Of a DNA stretch of 37,109 nucleotides, positions 27,922 through 37,109 are shown piece after piece. Every line of letters begins with the position of its first letter. The first letter of the stretch is position 1. Under the pieces are notes generated by a model. That model was not told the origin of the DNA. It saw nothing but the letters and a program-made list of their open reading frames with translations, and made no database searches. The stretch spans positions 1 to 37,109 of the forward strand of contig CAOJZU010000014.1 in NCBI GenBank assembly GCA_948466265.1, in the 5' to 3' direction. The stretch is from an uncultured Clostridium sp. Its GTDB lineage: Bacteria > Bacillota_A > Clostridia > TANB77 > CAG-508. Both the position numbers and the translations under genes were made by a program.

Positions 27922-29487
27922 ATGCAAAGAACTAAACAGTCAGTAAAAAATGCATCTTTTGCAATAATTGCACAAATTGTTCAGCAAGTGCTTAGAGTAG
28001 TGGTTCGTATTGCATTTATCAGAGTGTTAGGGGAGTACCTAGGAATAAATGCTGTATTCTCTGATATTTTAGTTGCTCTTCAATTAGTAGAAATTGGAAT
28101 AGGTCCTGCAATAGCTTTTAGCTTATATAAACCACTTAGCTGCAATGATACTGAAAAAGTAAAATCATTAATGAAACTATTTAAGAAAGCATATAGAATT
28201 ATAGGAACAGTAATATTAATTGCAGGTATATTATTTATGCCATTTTATGGATTTTTCATAAACGATATTGAAAATCAAAATATGGCAAGCTTAAATACTG
28301 TATATTTAATATTTATTTTTGATACAGCAATCTCATATTTTTACTCATATTACAGAACACTTTTAATTAGTGACCAAAAAAAATATTTAGACACTGCTAT
28401 ACATACTGGAGTTTTACTTGTAATTTCAGTTTTACAAATAGTATTAATCTATGTAACTAGAAACTACTATATATATTTAGCTATACAAGTATTAGGCACA
28501 ATTTCTACAAACTTTATTGCATCAAGAGTTGCAATGAAACAGTATCCATACCTTAAAGAAAAAAATGTAGAAAAACTGGATGAAAATACATTTGGAGAAA
28601 TAAAGAAAAATGTTTTTGCAATGATATTCCACAAGATTGGTGGTGTTATAAGAGACGCAACAGATAATCTTCTTATTTCCAAATATATAGGACTTGCACT
28701 TTCAGGAATATATTCAAACTATTTTATGATTACAAAAGCACTAAACACACTAATTTCACAAGTGTTTTCTGCGGTTTTATCAAGCGTTCGGCAATTTACA
28801 TGCAACACGTTCTGAAGAAGCTCAAAGAGAAGTGTTTTATAATATTAATTTTATTAACTTTTGGATAGCATCTTTTTGTGCATGTTGTTTTGGAATGCTA
28901 ATTCGGACCATTTATTGTAACAATATCAAACGAAGGATATTTACTTCGGTACTTTCATAACAATACTTATATCACTTCGTTTTTACCTAGATATAATGAG
29001 AAAGACTCCTTGGATGTTTTGTGAGGCAGCAGGAGTATATTGGAATGGAAAAACAAAACCATTATGGGAAGTTGCTGTAAACTTAGTAGTATCACTTATA
29101 CTTGTAAAAACCATAGGAATTGCAGGTGTATTTATTGGTACAATAGTCGCAATCTTGGTAGTTGACCTTCCAGTTGAACCACACTTGGTTTCTAAATATG
29201 TTTTAAAAGGTGGAATTGCAAAATATTATATACAATATATAAAATACTTTGTTGTGACTGCTTTAATGTATGCAATTTCATATTTTGCTTGTAATTTACT
29301 TCCTGGGTCAATTGGTGGATTTGGAGGAATTATACCATTCATATTAAGAGCAATAGTTTCAGTTATTATAACAAACTTAATCATAGTAATTACAATGTTT
29401 AGAACAAATGAATTTAAGTATACAATAGATTTAGTAAAGAAAATGCTTGGGTCATTAAAAAATAGGCTTGGGTTGAAAAAAACTTAA
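27922..29487 (+). CDS. Polysaccharide flippase (Wzx-like, MOP superfamily), three CGG recoding sites
   Basis: An integral membrane protein of 520 residues with about 12-14 helices; the N-terminal QSVKNASFAIIAQIVQQVLRVVVRIAFIRVLGEYLGINA is typical of polysaccharide-biosynthesis flippases in Gram-positive capsule loci. It should carry lipid-linked repeat units across the membrane. In-frame CGGs at 28789, 28904 and 28947 must be read as Gly290, Gly328 and Gly342. They restore SSVGNLHATRSEEA, GMLIGPFIVTI and YLLGTFITILISLRFYLD. Five further helices depend on them. A CGG at 28772 (GCG GTT), 17 bases before the first site, is out of frame and neutral. The start is one base after the preceding stop. 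Confidence 0.88.
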
Positions 29488-29518
29488 GAATTTGAATAGT
29501 AAAAGAGGTATTTTGCAA

Positions 29519-31221
29519 ATGAAAGAAAAACTTCTAAATTGGATAAAAAAACATAAAATACTACTATTTACGATTTTATCAGGTCTAATTGGAATGTCTG
29601 TTTTTGTTATAATATATGGTTATAAGGTGTTAAATGTAACAGACGATACTTGGTTACATGCTTCATGGCTTCATAATACTTGGTTGTATCCATCAGGAGA
29701 TTTAACGCAGCATTATTATGGATGGGTTTCTTTTAGAAATTCAGATTGTACATTTCCATTAGGATTATTTAATACATTGTCATATCCAAATTATGCATCA
29801 ATAATGTTTACAGATTCAATTCCATTATTTGCAATAATATTTAAAGCTATATCTTTCATTCTGCCAGAAACATTTCAATATTTTGGTATCTTTGGACTTA
29901 TGTGTTATGTATTACAAGGAATATTTGCATTTACTTTACTTAGAAAATTTATAAATAATAAATTTTATGTTATGGTTCGGAACAGTATTTTTTATCGTTT
30001 CTCCATATATACTACAAAGAATGTTTTATCATACTGCTTTAAGTGCGAATTTCTTGATACTTGCTTCACTTTGTCTTTGGGCATATAGAGATAATTATAG
30101 GCAAAGACCAAAAAGGAAAATAGTATTGTGGACTTTATTATTAAGTATATCAACATTGATACATATATATTACATTCCAATGATAGTTATTATAATGCTT
30201 TCTTCATTTGTTTCAGAATTTATGGAAGATAAAAAATCATATAAAGTTTCTATTATAACTTTTATTATATCGTGTGTAAGTTCTATTTTACTTATATGTA
30301 TTATAGGAGCATCAAATGTAAATTCGTATTATCTAGATGGACTAAATATATATAATGCCAATTTAAATACATTCTTTAATCCACAAGGATTTTCAACTGT
30401 TTTGCAAGATTTCGAAGTAGCAACTTGTCGGAGAATATGAGGGATTAGGATATTTAGGATTTGGAATACTTTTAATGTGTTTTTTATCAGTAATACTAGT
30501 TATAAAAAATTATAGTAAAGACAAGGCAATACAAACTTTAAAAAATCCCAATATAATATTCTTAATTCTATGCTTTTTGGGAGGATTTATACTTTCATTA
30601 GGAACAAGCATAAAACTTGGACCAAAAGTATTAACAAATATATCATATCCGAATTTCATAGAAAACTTACTTGGAGCATTTAGAGCTTCAGGAAGATTTA
30701 TATGGACCCCATGCTACTTAATATTTTTGATAAGTATGTGCCTAGTGAATAAGAATATAGATAGTAAGAAAGCAGCAAATTGTCTTATAATACTGTGCCT
30801 AGTTATTCAATTATTAGATTTGAAGAAAGTAATGACTAATAAATTTAACTATGAAGAACAGAAATATGACTTTGACAGAGCTACTTGGGAAACAGTTTTA
30901 GATGAATACAATCATGTTTTTTATCTTAAGAGTTTTGAATTTACTTCAGAAGAGCTTATGAAGATGGAGTATATTGCAAATCAAAATGGATGTACAGTTA
31001 GTAACTTTTATTTTGCAAGACCAGTTAAAGGAGTAAAAGAAACAGAAAATGAAAATTTAGAGAAACTTAAAAAATCTGAAATGCCAGATAAATCTGTATA
31101 TATTCTAAAAATAGGTCAAGAAGATTTATTAAAGGAAGCAAACTTATATTACTATAAGATTGAAGACTATATAGTTGTTGCTCCAAAGGAAATAAAAGGG
31201 CTAAATACAATAAATATATAA
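29519..31221 (+). CDS. DUF6311-like GT-C-type membrane protein, two CGG recoding sites
   Basis: A 566-residue membrane protein with about ten helices and a C-terminal soluble part of roughly 150 residues. The N-terminal loop contains SGDLTQHYYGWVSFRNS and FPLGLFNTLSYPNYASIMFTDSIP, with acidic and His residues after the first helix as in GT-C glycosyltransferases; I recall this as the DUF6311 type. It may transfer a sugar from a lipid donor outside the membrane. I chose ATG 29519, behind AGAGGT, over an upstream TTG. In-frame CGGs at 29978 and 30429 become Gly154 and Gly304 (MVGTVFFIVSPYILQ and EVATCGEYEGLGYLGFG). The helices between them occupy a different frame, so both events are needed. 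Confidence 0.78.
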
Positions 31222-31239
31222 TTAAGGGAGGGTTAAATT

Positions 31240-32965
31240 ATGGATTACCTAGAAAAATATGAAAAGTGGTGCACTGATGAGGTATTTGATGAAGATACAA
31301 AAAAAGAATTATTAAGCTTAAAAGGAAACGATCAAGAAATAAAAGAAAGATTTTATAAAGAATTAGAATTTGGTACAGGAGGCTTAAGAGGAATAATAGG
31401 TGCTGGAACTAACAGAATGAATATATATACTGTTGGGAAAGCAACACAAGGATTAGCAAATTTCATAAAAAAAGAAAAAGGAGAAGTAAAAGGTGTTGCA
31501 ATAGCATATGACTCTAGACATATGTCAGAAGAATTTAGTGAAATGGTAGCTTTATGCCTAAATGCGAATGGAATAAAAACATACAGATTTGAATCTTTAA
31601 GACCAACGCCAGAGCTTTCATTTGCTCTTCGTGAACTTCGGATGTATCTCAGGAATAGTAATTACAGCAAGTCATAATCCACCTGAATATAATGGATATA
31701 AAGTATACTGGGAAGATGGAGCGCAAGTGACTGCTCCAAAAGATAAAGAAATAATAAATGAAGTTTTAAATGTAAAAGAATATAGCGAAATCAAAAGCAT
31801 GAAAAAAGAAGAAGCTGTATCTAAAGGACTATATCATGAAATTGGAAAAGAAATAGACGATAGATATCTAGAAGAAGTTAAAAAACAATCTTTAAATTTC
31901 GATGTTATAAAAGAAATGGCAGACGATATAAAAATTGTATATACACCATTACATGGAACAGGGAACATTCCAGTTAGAAGAGTATTAAAAGAACTTGGAT
32001 TTAAAAATGTATATGTAGTAGAAGAACAAGAAATGCCAGATGGAGATTTTCCAACAGTTAGTTATCCAAACCCAGAAGACCCTAAAGCATTTGAGCTTGC
32101 ATTAAAACTTGCAAAAGAAAAGAATGCAGATATTGTTCTTGCAACAGACCCTGATGCAGATAGATTAGGTGTTTATGCAAAAGACCCTAAAACAAACGAA
32201 TATGTTTCATTTACAGGAAATATGTCTGCACTACTTATTGCAGAATATATATTATCAGAAAAAAAGAAAAGAAATATTATACCTGCAAATGGAGCAATAG
32301 TTTCAACTATTGTATCTTCAAACATGACAAGAGCTGTATCAGATGAATATGGTATAAAATTAATAGAAACACTAACAGGCTTTAAATTTATAGGAGAGCA
32401 AATAAAATTCTTTGAGCAAGATAAAAGTTATGAGTATTTATTTGGCTTTGAAGAAAGCTATGGATGTCTTGCAGGCACTCATGCAAGAGACAAAGATTCA
32501 GTAGTTGCAGTAATGTTACTTTGCGAAGCAGCAGCATTTTATAAGAAACATGGAATTACTTTATGGGAGCAAATGATAAACATTTATGAAAAATATGGAT
32601 ATTATAGAGAAACTCTAGCTACAATAACTTTGAAAGGAATAGATGGAGCAGAAAAGATAAAATCTATAATAGAAAAATTAAGAAATACCCCATGTGAAAA
32701 TATAGGAGATTTTAAAGTAGTAGAAATTAGAGATTATAAAGAAAAGAAAACTAAGAATCTAATAACAGGAGAAAATGGAGTAACAACCCTTCCTGAATCT
32801 AATGTATTATATTATGCACTTGAAAATGATGCATGGTGCTGTGCAAGACCATCTGGTACAGAACCAAAAATTAAATTCTATATGGGTGTTAAAGAAGGAA
32901 GCATGGAATCAGCAAATAAAAAACTTGAAGAACTAAAATTAGCAATGCTTAAAATATGTGAATAA
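31240..32965 (+). CDS. Phosphoglucomutase/phosphomannomutase, one CGG recoding site
   Basis: An alpha-D-phosphohexomutase of 574 residues, the long type with an N-terminal extension. FGTGGLRG is the start of domain 1, and the active-site phosphoserine loop is TASHNPPEYNGYK (Ser144). The Mg site is ATDPDADRLG, sugar specificity lies in GFEESYG, and phosphate binding in RPSGTEPKIKFY. Here it probably converts Man-6-P to Man-1-P for ManC; glucose phosphates are also likely substrates. An in-frame CGG at 31639 becomes Gly134, in RELGCISGIVITASHNP. It stands only ten residues before the catalytic serine, so without recoding the protein would be inactive. GGGAGGG precedes the ATG. Confidence 0.93.
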
Positions 32966-32986
32966 TAAAGAGAAAGAGAAAAAGCT

Positions 32987-33932
32987 ATGGAACCTATATT
33001 TTTTGAACCTATATATAAAAATGTTATATGGGGTGGAAATAATATATCAAAAATATTTGAGAGAAATATCATAGGGGATAATATTGGAGAATCTTGGGAA
33101 TTATCTGCACATAAAAACGGTCTAAGCGTTATTGCAAATGGAGAATTTCAAGGAAGAAGTTTAGATGATTTATTTAATGATAAGGAACAAAAAAGTAAAG
33201 TTTTTGGAATGCACTGTGAAGATTTAGACAAATTTCCAATACTTGCAAAATTTATAGATGCAAACAAAAGCTTATCTATACAAGTACACCCAAATAATGA
33301 ATATGCAAAGAAAAATGAAAATGATTCTGGTAAGACTGAAGTATGGTATGTAATGGATTGCAAAGATGATGCTAAAATAATATATGGATTTAATGATAAT
33401 GTAAATAATGATAATATAAAGTCTGCAATGGGAAATATAGAGAAAAATGTTAATTATATAGATGTACATAAAGGAGAGTTTATTGAAATACCTTCAGGCA
33501 CTATACATGCAATAATGGATGGAGTATTTATATGTGAAATACAACAGAATAGTGATGTAACATATAGAGTATATGATTGGAATAGAGTAGATAGCTTAGG
33601 AAAACCAAGAGAATTGCATACAGAAAAAGCACTAGATGTAATAAATTTAAATAACAAAAGAGAAATATATAATTATAATTTAATAAAGAACGATACATCT
33701 ATGTATAAGTCAGACATTTTCAATATAGATATGGTAAACATTAATGGAAAAAAAGAAGAACTGTCAAGCAAAGAAAGTTTCTTAGAATATATTGTTATAG
33801 AAGGGAAGCGGAGAAATAAAAACAGAGAATTTCTTAAGAGAAATAAAAAAAGGAGATACATTCCTAATTCCATCAAATTTGGGAAAATATACTTTATTAG
33901 GAGAATTAAAACTTATGAAAGCTTGGATATAA
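32987..33932 (+). CDS. manA: Mannose-6-phosphate isomerase, class I (ManA), one CGG recoding site
   Basis: It interconverts fructose 6-phosphate and mannose 6-phosphate, the entry to GDP-mannose. The 314-residue cupin protein has SIQVHPNNEYA and GKTEVWYV (zinc ligands), then IPSGTIHAI with the last His. The in-frame CGG at 33809 is followed by an open zero frame of 42 codons ending at 33937, so both frames give a product of normal length. The recoded one (Gly275, GEIKTENFLREIKKGDTFLIPSNLGKY) is acidic and cupin-like; the zero-frame one is strongly basic and has no family match. I therefore take the recoded frame, ending TAA 33932. CGG at 33118 (AAC GGT) is neutral. Confidence 0.92.
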
Positions 33933-33947
33933 AATAAAGAAATTTAA

Positions 33948-33980
33948 AGCCATAGTTTTATAATGCTATGGCTAATTTTT
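33948..33980 (+). terminator. Terminator at the end of the polysaccharide locus
   Basis: AGCCATAG (33948-33955) pairs with CTATGGCT (33966-33973), followed within a few bases by a run of seven T residues. It separates manA from the heat-shock operon. Confidence 0.85.
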
Positions 33981-34012
33981 TTAGTGAAAGTTAAAAAAAT
34001 TAGCAAAAACTA

Positions 34013-34041
34013 TTGACAAGTGCTAAAAAAAAGTATATCAT
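34013..34041 (+). promoter_or_regulatory. Sigma-A promoter of the heat-shock operon
   Basis: TTGACA (34013-34018, consensus) and TATCAT (34036-34041) are 17 bases apart. The CIRCE operator starts two bases downstream, so repressor binding would block initiation. Confidence 0.88.
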
Positions 34042-34042
34042 A

Positions 34043-34069
34043 TTAGCAGTCGATAAAAAAGAGTGCTAA
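34043..34069 (+). promoter_or_regulatory. CIRCE operator (HrcA-binding inverted repeat)
   Basis: TTAGCAGTC (34043-34051), nine spacer bases and GAGTGCTAA (34061-34069) form the CIRCE element. It matches the known TTAGCACTC-N9-GAGTGCTAA sequence with a single change (G for C) in the left arm. HrcA encoded directly downstream should repress here until heat shock. Confidence 0.95.
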
Positions 34070-34094
34070 TATATACAAAAGGGGTGACAAGTAA

Positions 34095-35114
34095 ATGCTA
34101 GATGAACGTAAAAGAAAAATATTAAAAGAAATTGTAGATGAATACATAGAATCAGCAGAACCTGTTAGCTCAGCAATCATTGTAGAAAAATATGAACAAG
34201 ATATAAGCTCAGCAACTGTTAGAAATGATATGGCAGAGCTTGAAAAAGCAGGATATTTGGAAAAACCTCATACATCAGCAGGAAGAATACCTTCAGCAAA
34301 GGGATATAGGCTATATGTAGATGAACTACTTAAATATGATGATATAAGCTTAGAAGAAATCAAATATATTGGGGAAAAACTTGAAAATAAAGTTGCAGGA
34401 ATAGAAGAACTTACAAAGATTGCAACAACAACTTTATCAGAAATTACACATTATACAACAGTGAGTATTGGACCCAAAACATCAAAACAAAACATAGAAG
34501 AGATTAAATTTGTAATGTTAGGAACAAGAATGCTTATGGGTATAATTGTAACAGATACAGGGCTTGTTCGTGAAACAATTATAAAATTTGATGAAGATAT
34601 AACAGAAGAACAAATCGAAACTCTAAATTACTTTTTTAATAATAAATTAAAAGGAGAGCCACTTGAAAAAATAGATACATCTTTTGAAGAGTACATTTTT
34701 AGAGAGTTAAAATATAGTATAAATATAATAAAGCCTATTATAGAGCAAATGCAAAAACTTATAGAGGAAGAAGAAAAAATATATTTAGAAGGTACAAATA
34801 AATCTTTTGAACTTCCAGAATTTAGAAGTCTAGAACTTGCTAAGAATTTTGTAAATATATTAGATACAAAAGAAGTTATGCTAGATATACTAGATACAGG
34901 GTTTGCAGATGATATAAAGATATATATAGGTGATGAGAGTGATAATGAAGATTTAAAAGACTTTAGTATAGTTACATTTAAACATGCAATTGGCGACAAA
35001 GATATAGGAACAATAGGAATAATAGGACCAAAAAGAATGAATTATTCAAAGGTTGTTTCTGTTATGAAATATATTAGTAAAAAACTTAATGACGATTTAA
35101 ATAGAAAAGAGTAA
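34095..35114 (+). CDS. hrcA: Heat-inducible transcription repressor HrcA
   Basis: HrcA binds CIRCE and represses the class I heat-shock genes, with GroE as co-factor for folding. The 339-residue protein has the N-terminal winged helix (MLDERKRKILKEIVDEYIESAEPVSS; SSATVRNDMAELEKAGYLEKPHTSAGRIPS at about 35-64), family-typical almost without change. The C-terminal domain around GIIGPKRMNYSKVVSVMKYI follows. A GGGGTGA ribosome site is used. It is the first gene of hrcA-grpE-dnaK. No CGG appears in the whole gene. Confidence 0.96.
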   Translation: MLDERKRKILKEIVDEYIESAEPVSSAIIVEKYEQDISSATVRNDMAELEKAGYLEKPHTSAGRIPSAKGYRLYVDELLKYDDISLEEIKYIGEKLENKVAGIEELTKIATTTLSEITHYTTVSIGPKTSKQNIEEIKFVMLGTRMLMGIIVTDTGLVRETIIKFDEDITEEQIETLNYFFNNKLKGEPLEKIDTSFEEYIFRELKYSINIIKPIIEQMQKLIEEEEKIYLEGTNKSFELPEFRSLELAKNFVNILDTKEVMLDILDTGFADDIKIYIGDESDNEDLKDFSIVTFKHAIGDKDIGTIGIIGPKRMNYSKVVSVMKYISKKLNDDLNRKE

Positions 35115-35140
35115 ATAATTTTTGGGATAGGAGGAAAACT

Positions 35141-35635
35141 ATGGAAGAAAATGAAAATGTTGAAGAAGAAACAAAGTTAGAAGAAAATAGTGAAAACAAA
35201 AATGCTGTAAAAATACAAGAAGAACTAGATAATACTACAGATAGACTAAAAAGAATTATGGCAGAATTTGATAATTTCAAAAAAAGAAGTGCCAAAGAAA
35301 GAGAAGTACTTTATAGTTCTATTGTAGGAGATGTTGCATGCAAATTATTGCCAGTTTTAGATAACTTAGAAAAAGCTGCAAATGCAGAGACAGAAGATAC
35401 AAACTATAAGCAAGGAATAGACTTAGTATTAAAACAATATATTGATATGCTTAAATCATTTGGAATAGAAGAAATAGAAAGTATAGGAAAGACATTTGAC
35501 CCAGAACTACATGAAGCAATCAGTATGGTTCAAGACGAAACTTTAGGTGAAAAAGAAATTAAAGAAGAATTCAGAAAAGGATATAAATTGGGCGACAAAG
35601 TGATACGTCACTCAATGGTAATAGTCGCTAATTAA
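35141..35635 (+). CDS. grpE: Nucleotide exchange factor GrpE
   Basis: GrpE releases ADP from DnaK. The 164-residue protein has the usual acidic, disordered N-terminus (about 1-25), a long dimerising helix (RLKRIMAEFDNFKKRSAKERE) and the C-terminal beta domain, with FDPELHEAISMVQDE and YKLGDKVIRHSMVIVAN. AGGAGG lies before the ATG, 26 bases after hrcA. No CGG. Confidence 0.95.
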   Translation: MEENENVEEETKLEENSENKNAVKIQEELDNTTDRLKRIMAEFDNFKKRSAKEREVLYSSIVGDVACKLLPVLDNLEKAANAETEDTNYKQGIDLVLKQYIDMLKSFGIEEIESIGKTFDPELHEAISMVQDETLGEKEIKEEFRKGYKLGDKVIRHSMVIVAN

Positions 35636-35713
35636 GTTATTAATTTTTAAAAAATAAATTATACGAAAGAAGATTTTATAAGATAAAAATAATAAAACTA
35701 TGGAGGTAAATGA

Positions 35714-37109
<1,396 letters not shown>

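Overview
The window is about 37 kb of very AT-rich DNA. SpoVG, SpoIIP, SpoIIM, a RecJ / Rel / YlbF-family set and hrcA-grpE-dnaK behind a CIRCE element point to a low-GC, spore-forming Firmicute, most likely an uncultured member of Clostridia. TAA, TAG and TGA act as stops and TGG as Trp. Two tRNAs are visible, tRNA-Val(TAC) cut by the left edge and tRNA-Glu(CTC).

Main observation. Almost half of the genes look frameshifted in a conventional reading, and every break has the same cause. At 38 places in 19 genes on both strands, a CGG triplet stands in the current reading frame, and homology resumes exactly if the C is skipped and the next three bases are read as glycine. In effect CGGN is a four-base glycine word (CGGA 30, CGGT 5, CGGC 3, CGGG 0). 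About 20 other CGG triplets in these genes lie across codon borders, and none disturbs the frame. In no gene recognised as native is CGG used as Arg, while CGT and CGA are. Because the rule depends on strand and frame, random indels, pseudogenes and simple base-calling errors explain it poorly. Frequent +1 recoding at CGG (a quadruplet-reading tRNA-Gly, or a hungry CGG codon) fits best. All CDS spans below are given across these sites.

Layout. 1-1000: tRNA-Val and a GT51 transglycosylase on the minus strand. 1.0-3.2 kb: spoVG, a glycosyltransferase and a YlbF-family gene. 3.2-9.0 kb: recJ, rel, a metallo-hydrolase and spoIIP, then a terminator. 9.07-9.88 kb: a foreign-looking minus-strand gene with its own promoter, and tRNA-Glu. 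10.0-12.1 kb: a small operon ending in an endonuclease-Q-like PHP protein. 12.2-16.9 kb: spoIIM, xerD, a membrane protein, purD and a bactofilin-like membrane protein. 16.95-17.65 kb: a foreign-looking HTH gene and an inverted-repeat element. 17.7-33.9 kb: a surface-polysaccharide locus. 34.0 kb to the end: the heat-shock operon hrcA-grpE-dnaK.

How genes work together. In the polysaccharide locus ManA, a phosphohexomutase and ManC can make GDP-mannose, Gmd and an Rmd-like reductase can turn it into GDP-D-rhamnose, five or more glycosyltransferases can assemble a repeat unit, and a flippase plus an O-antigen-ligase/polymerase-like protein can export and join it. Many of these enzymes (Rmd, flippase, mutase, ManA, two GTs, polymerase) need CGG recoding to be full length, whereas hrcA, grpE, dnaK, xerD, spoVG, manC and gmd have no in-frame CGG.

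The two CDSs that do use CGG in frame without a possible shift (9066-9665 minus, and 16956-17360) have no recognisable homology, strong own promoters and different composition. Under the recoding rule both would stop within a few codons of the CGG.
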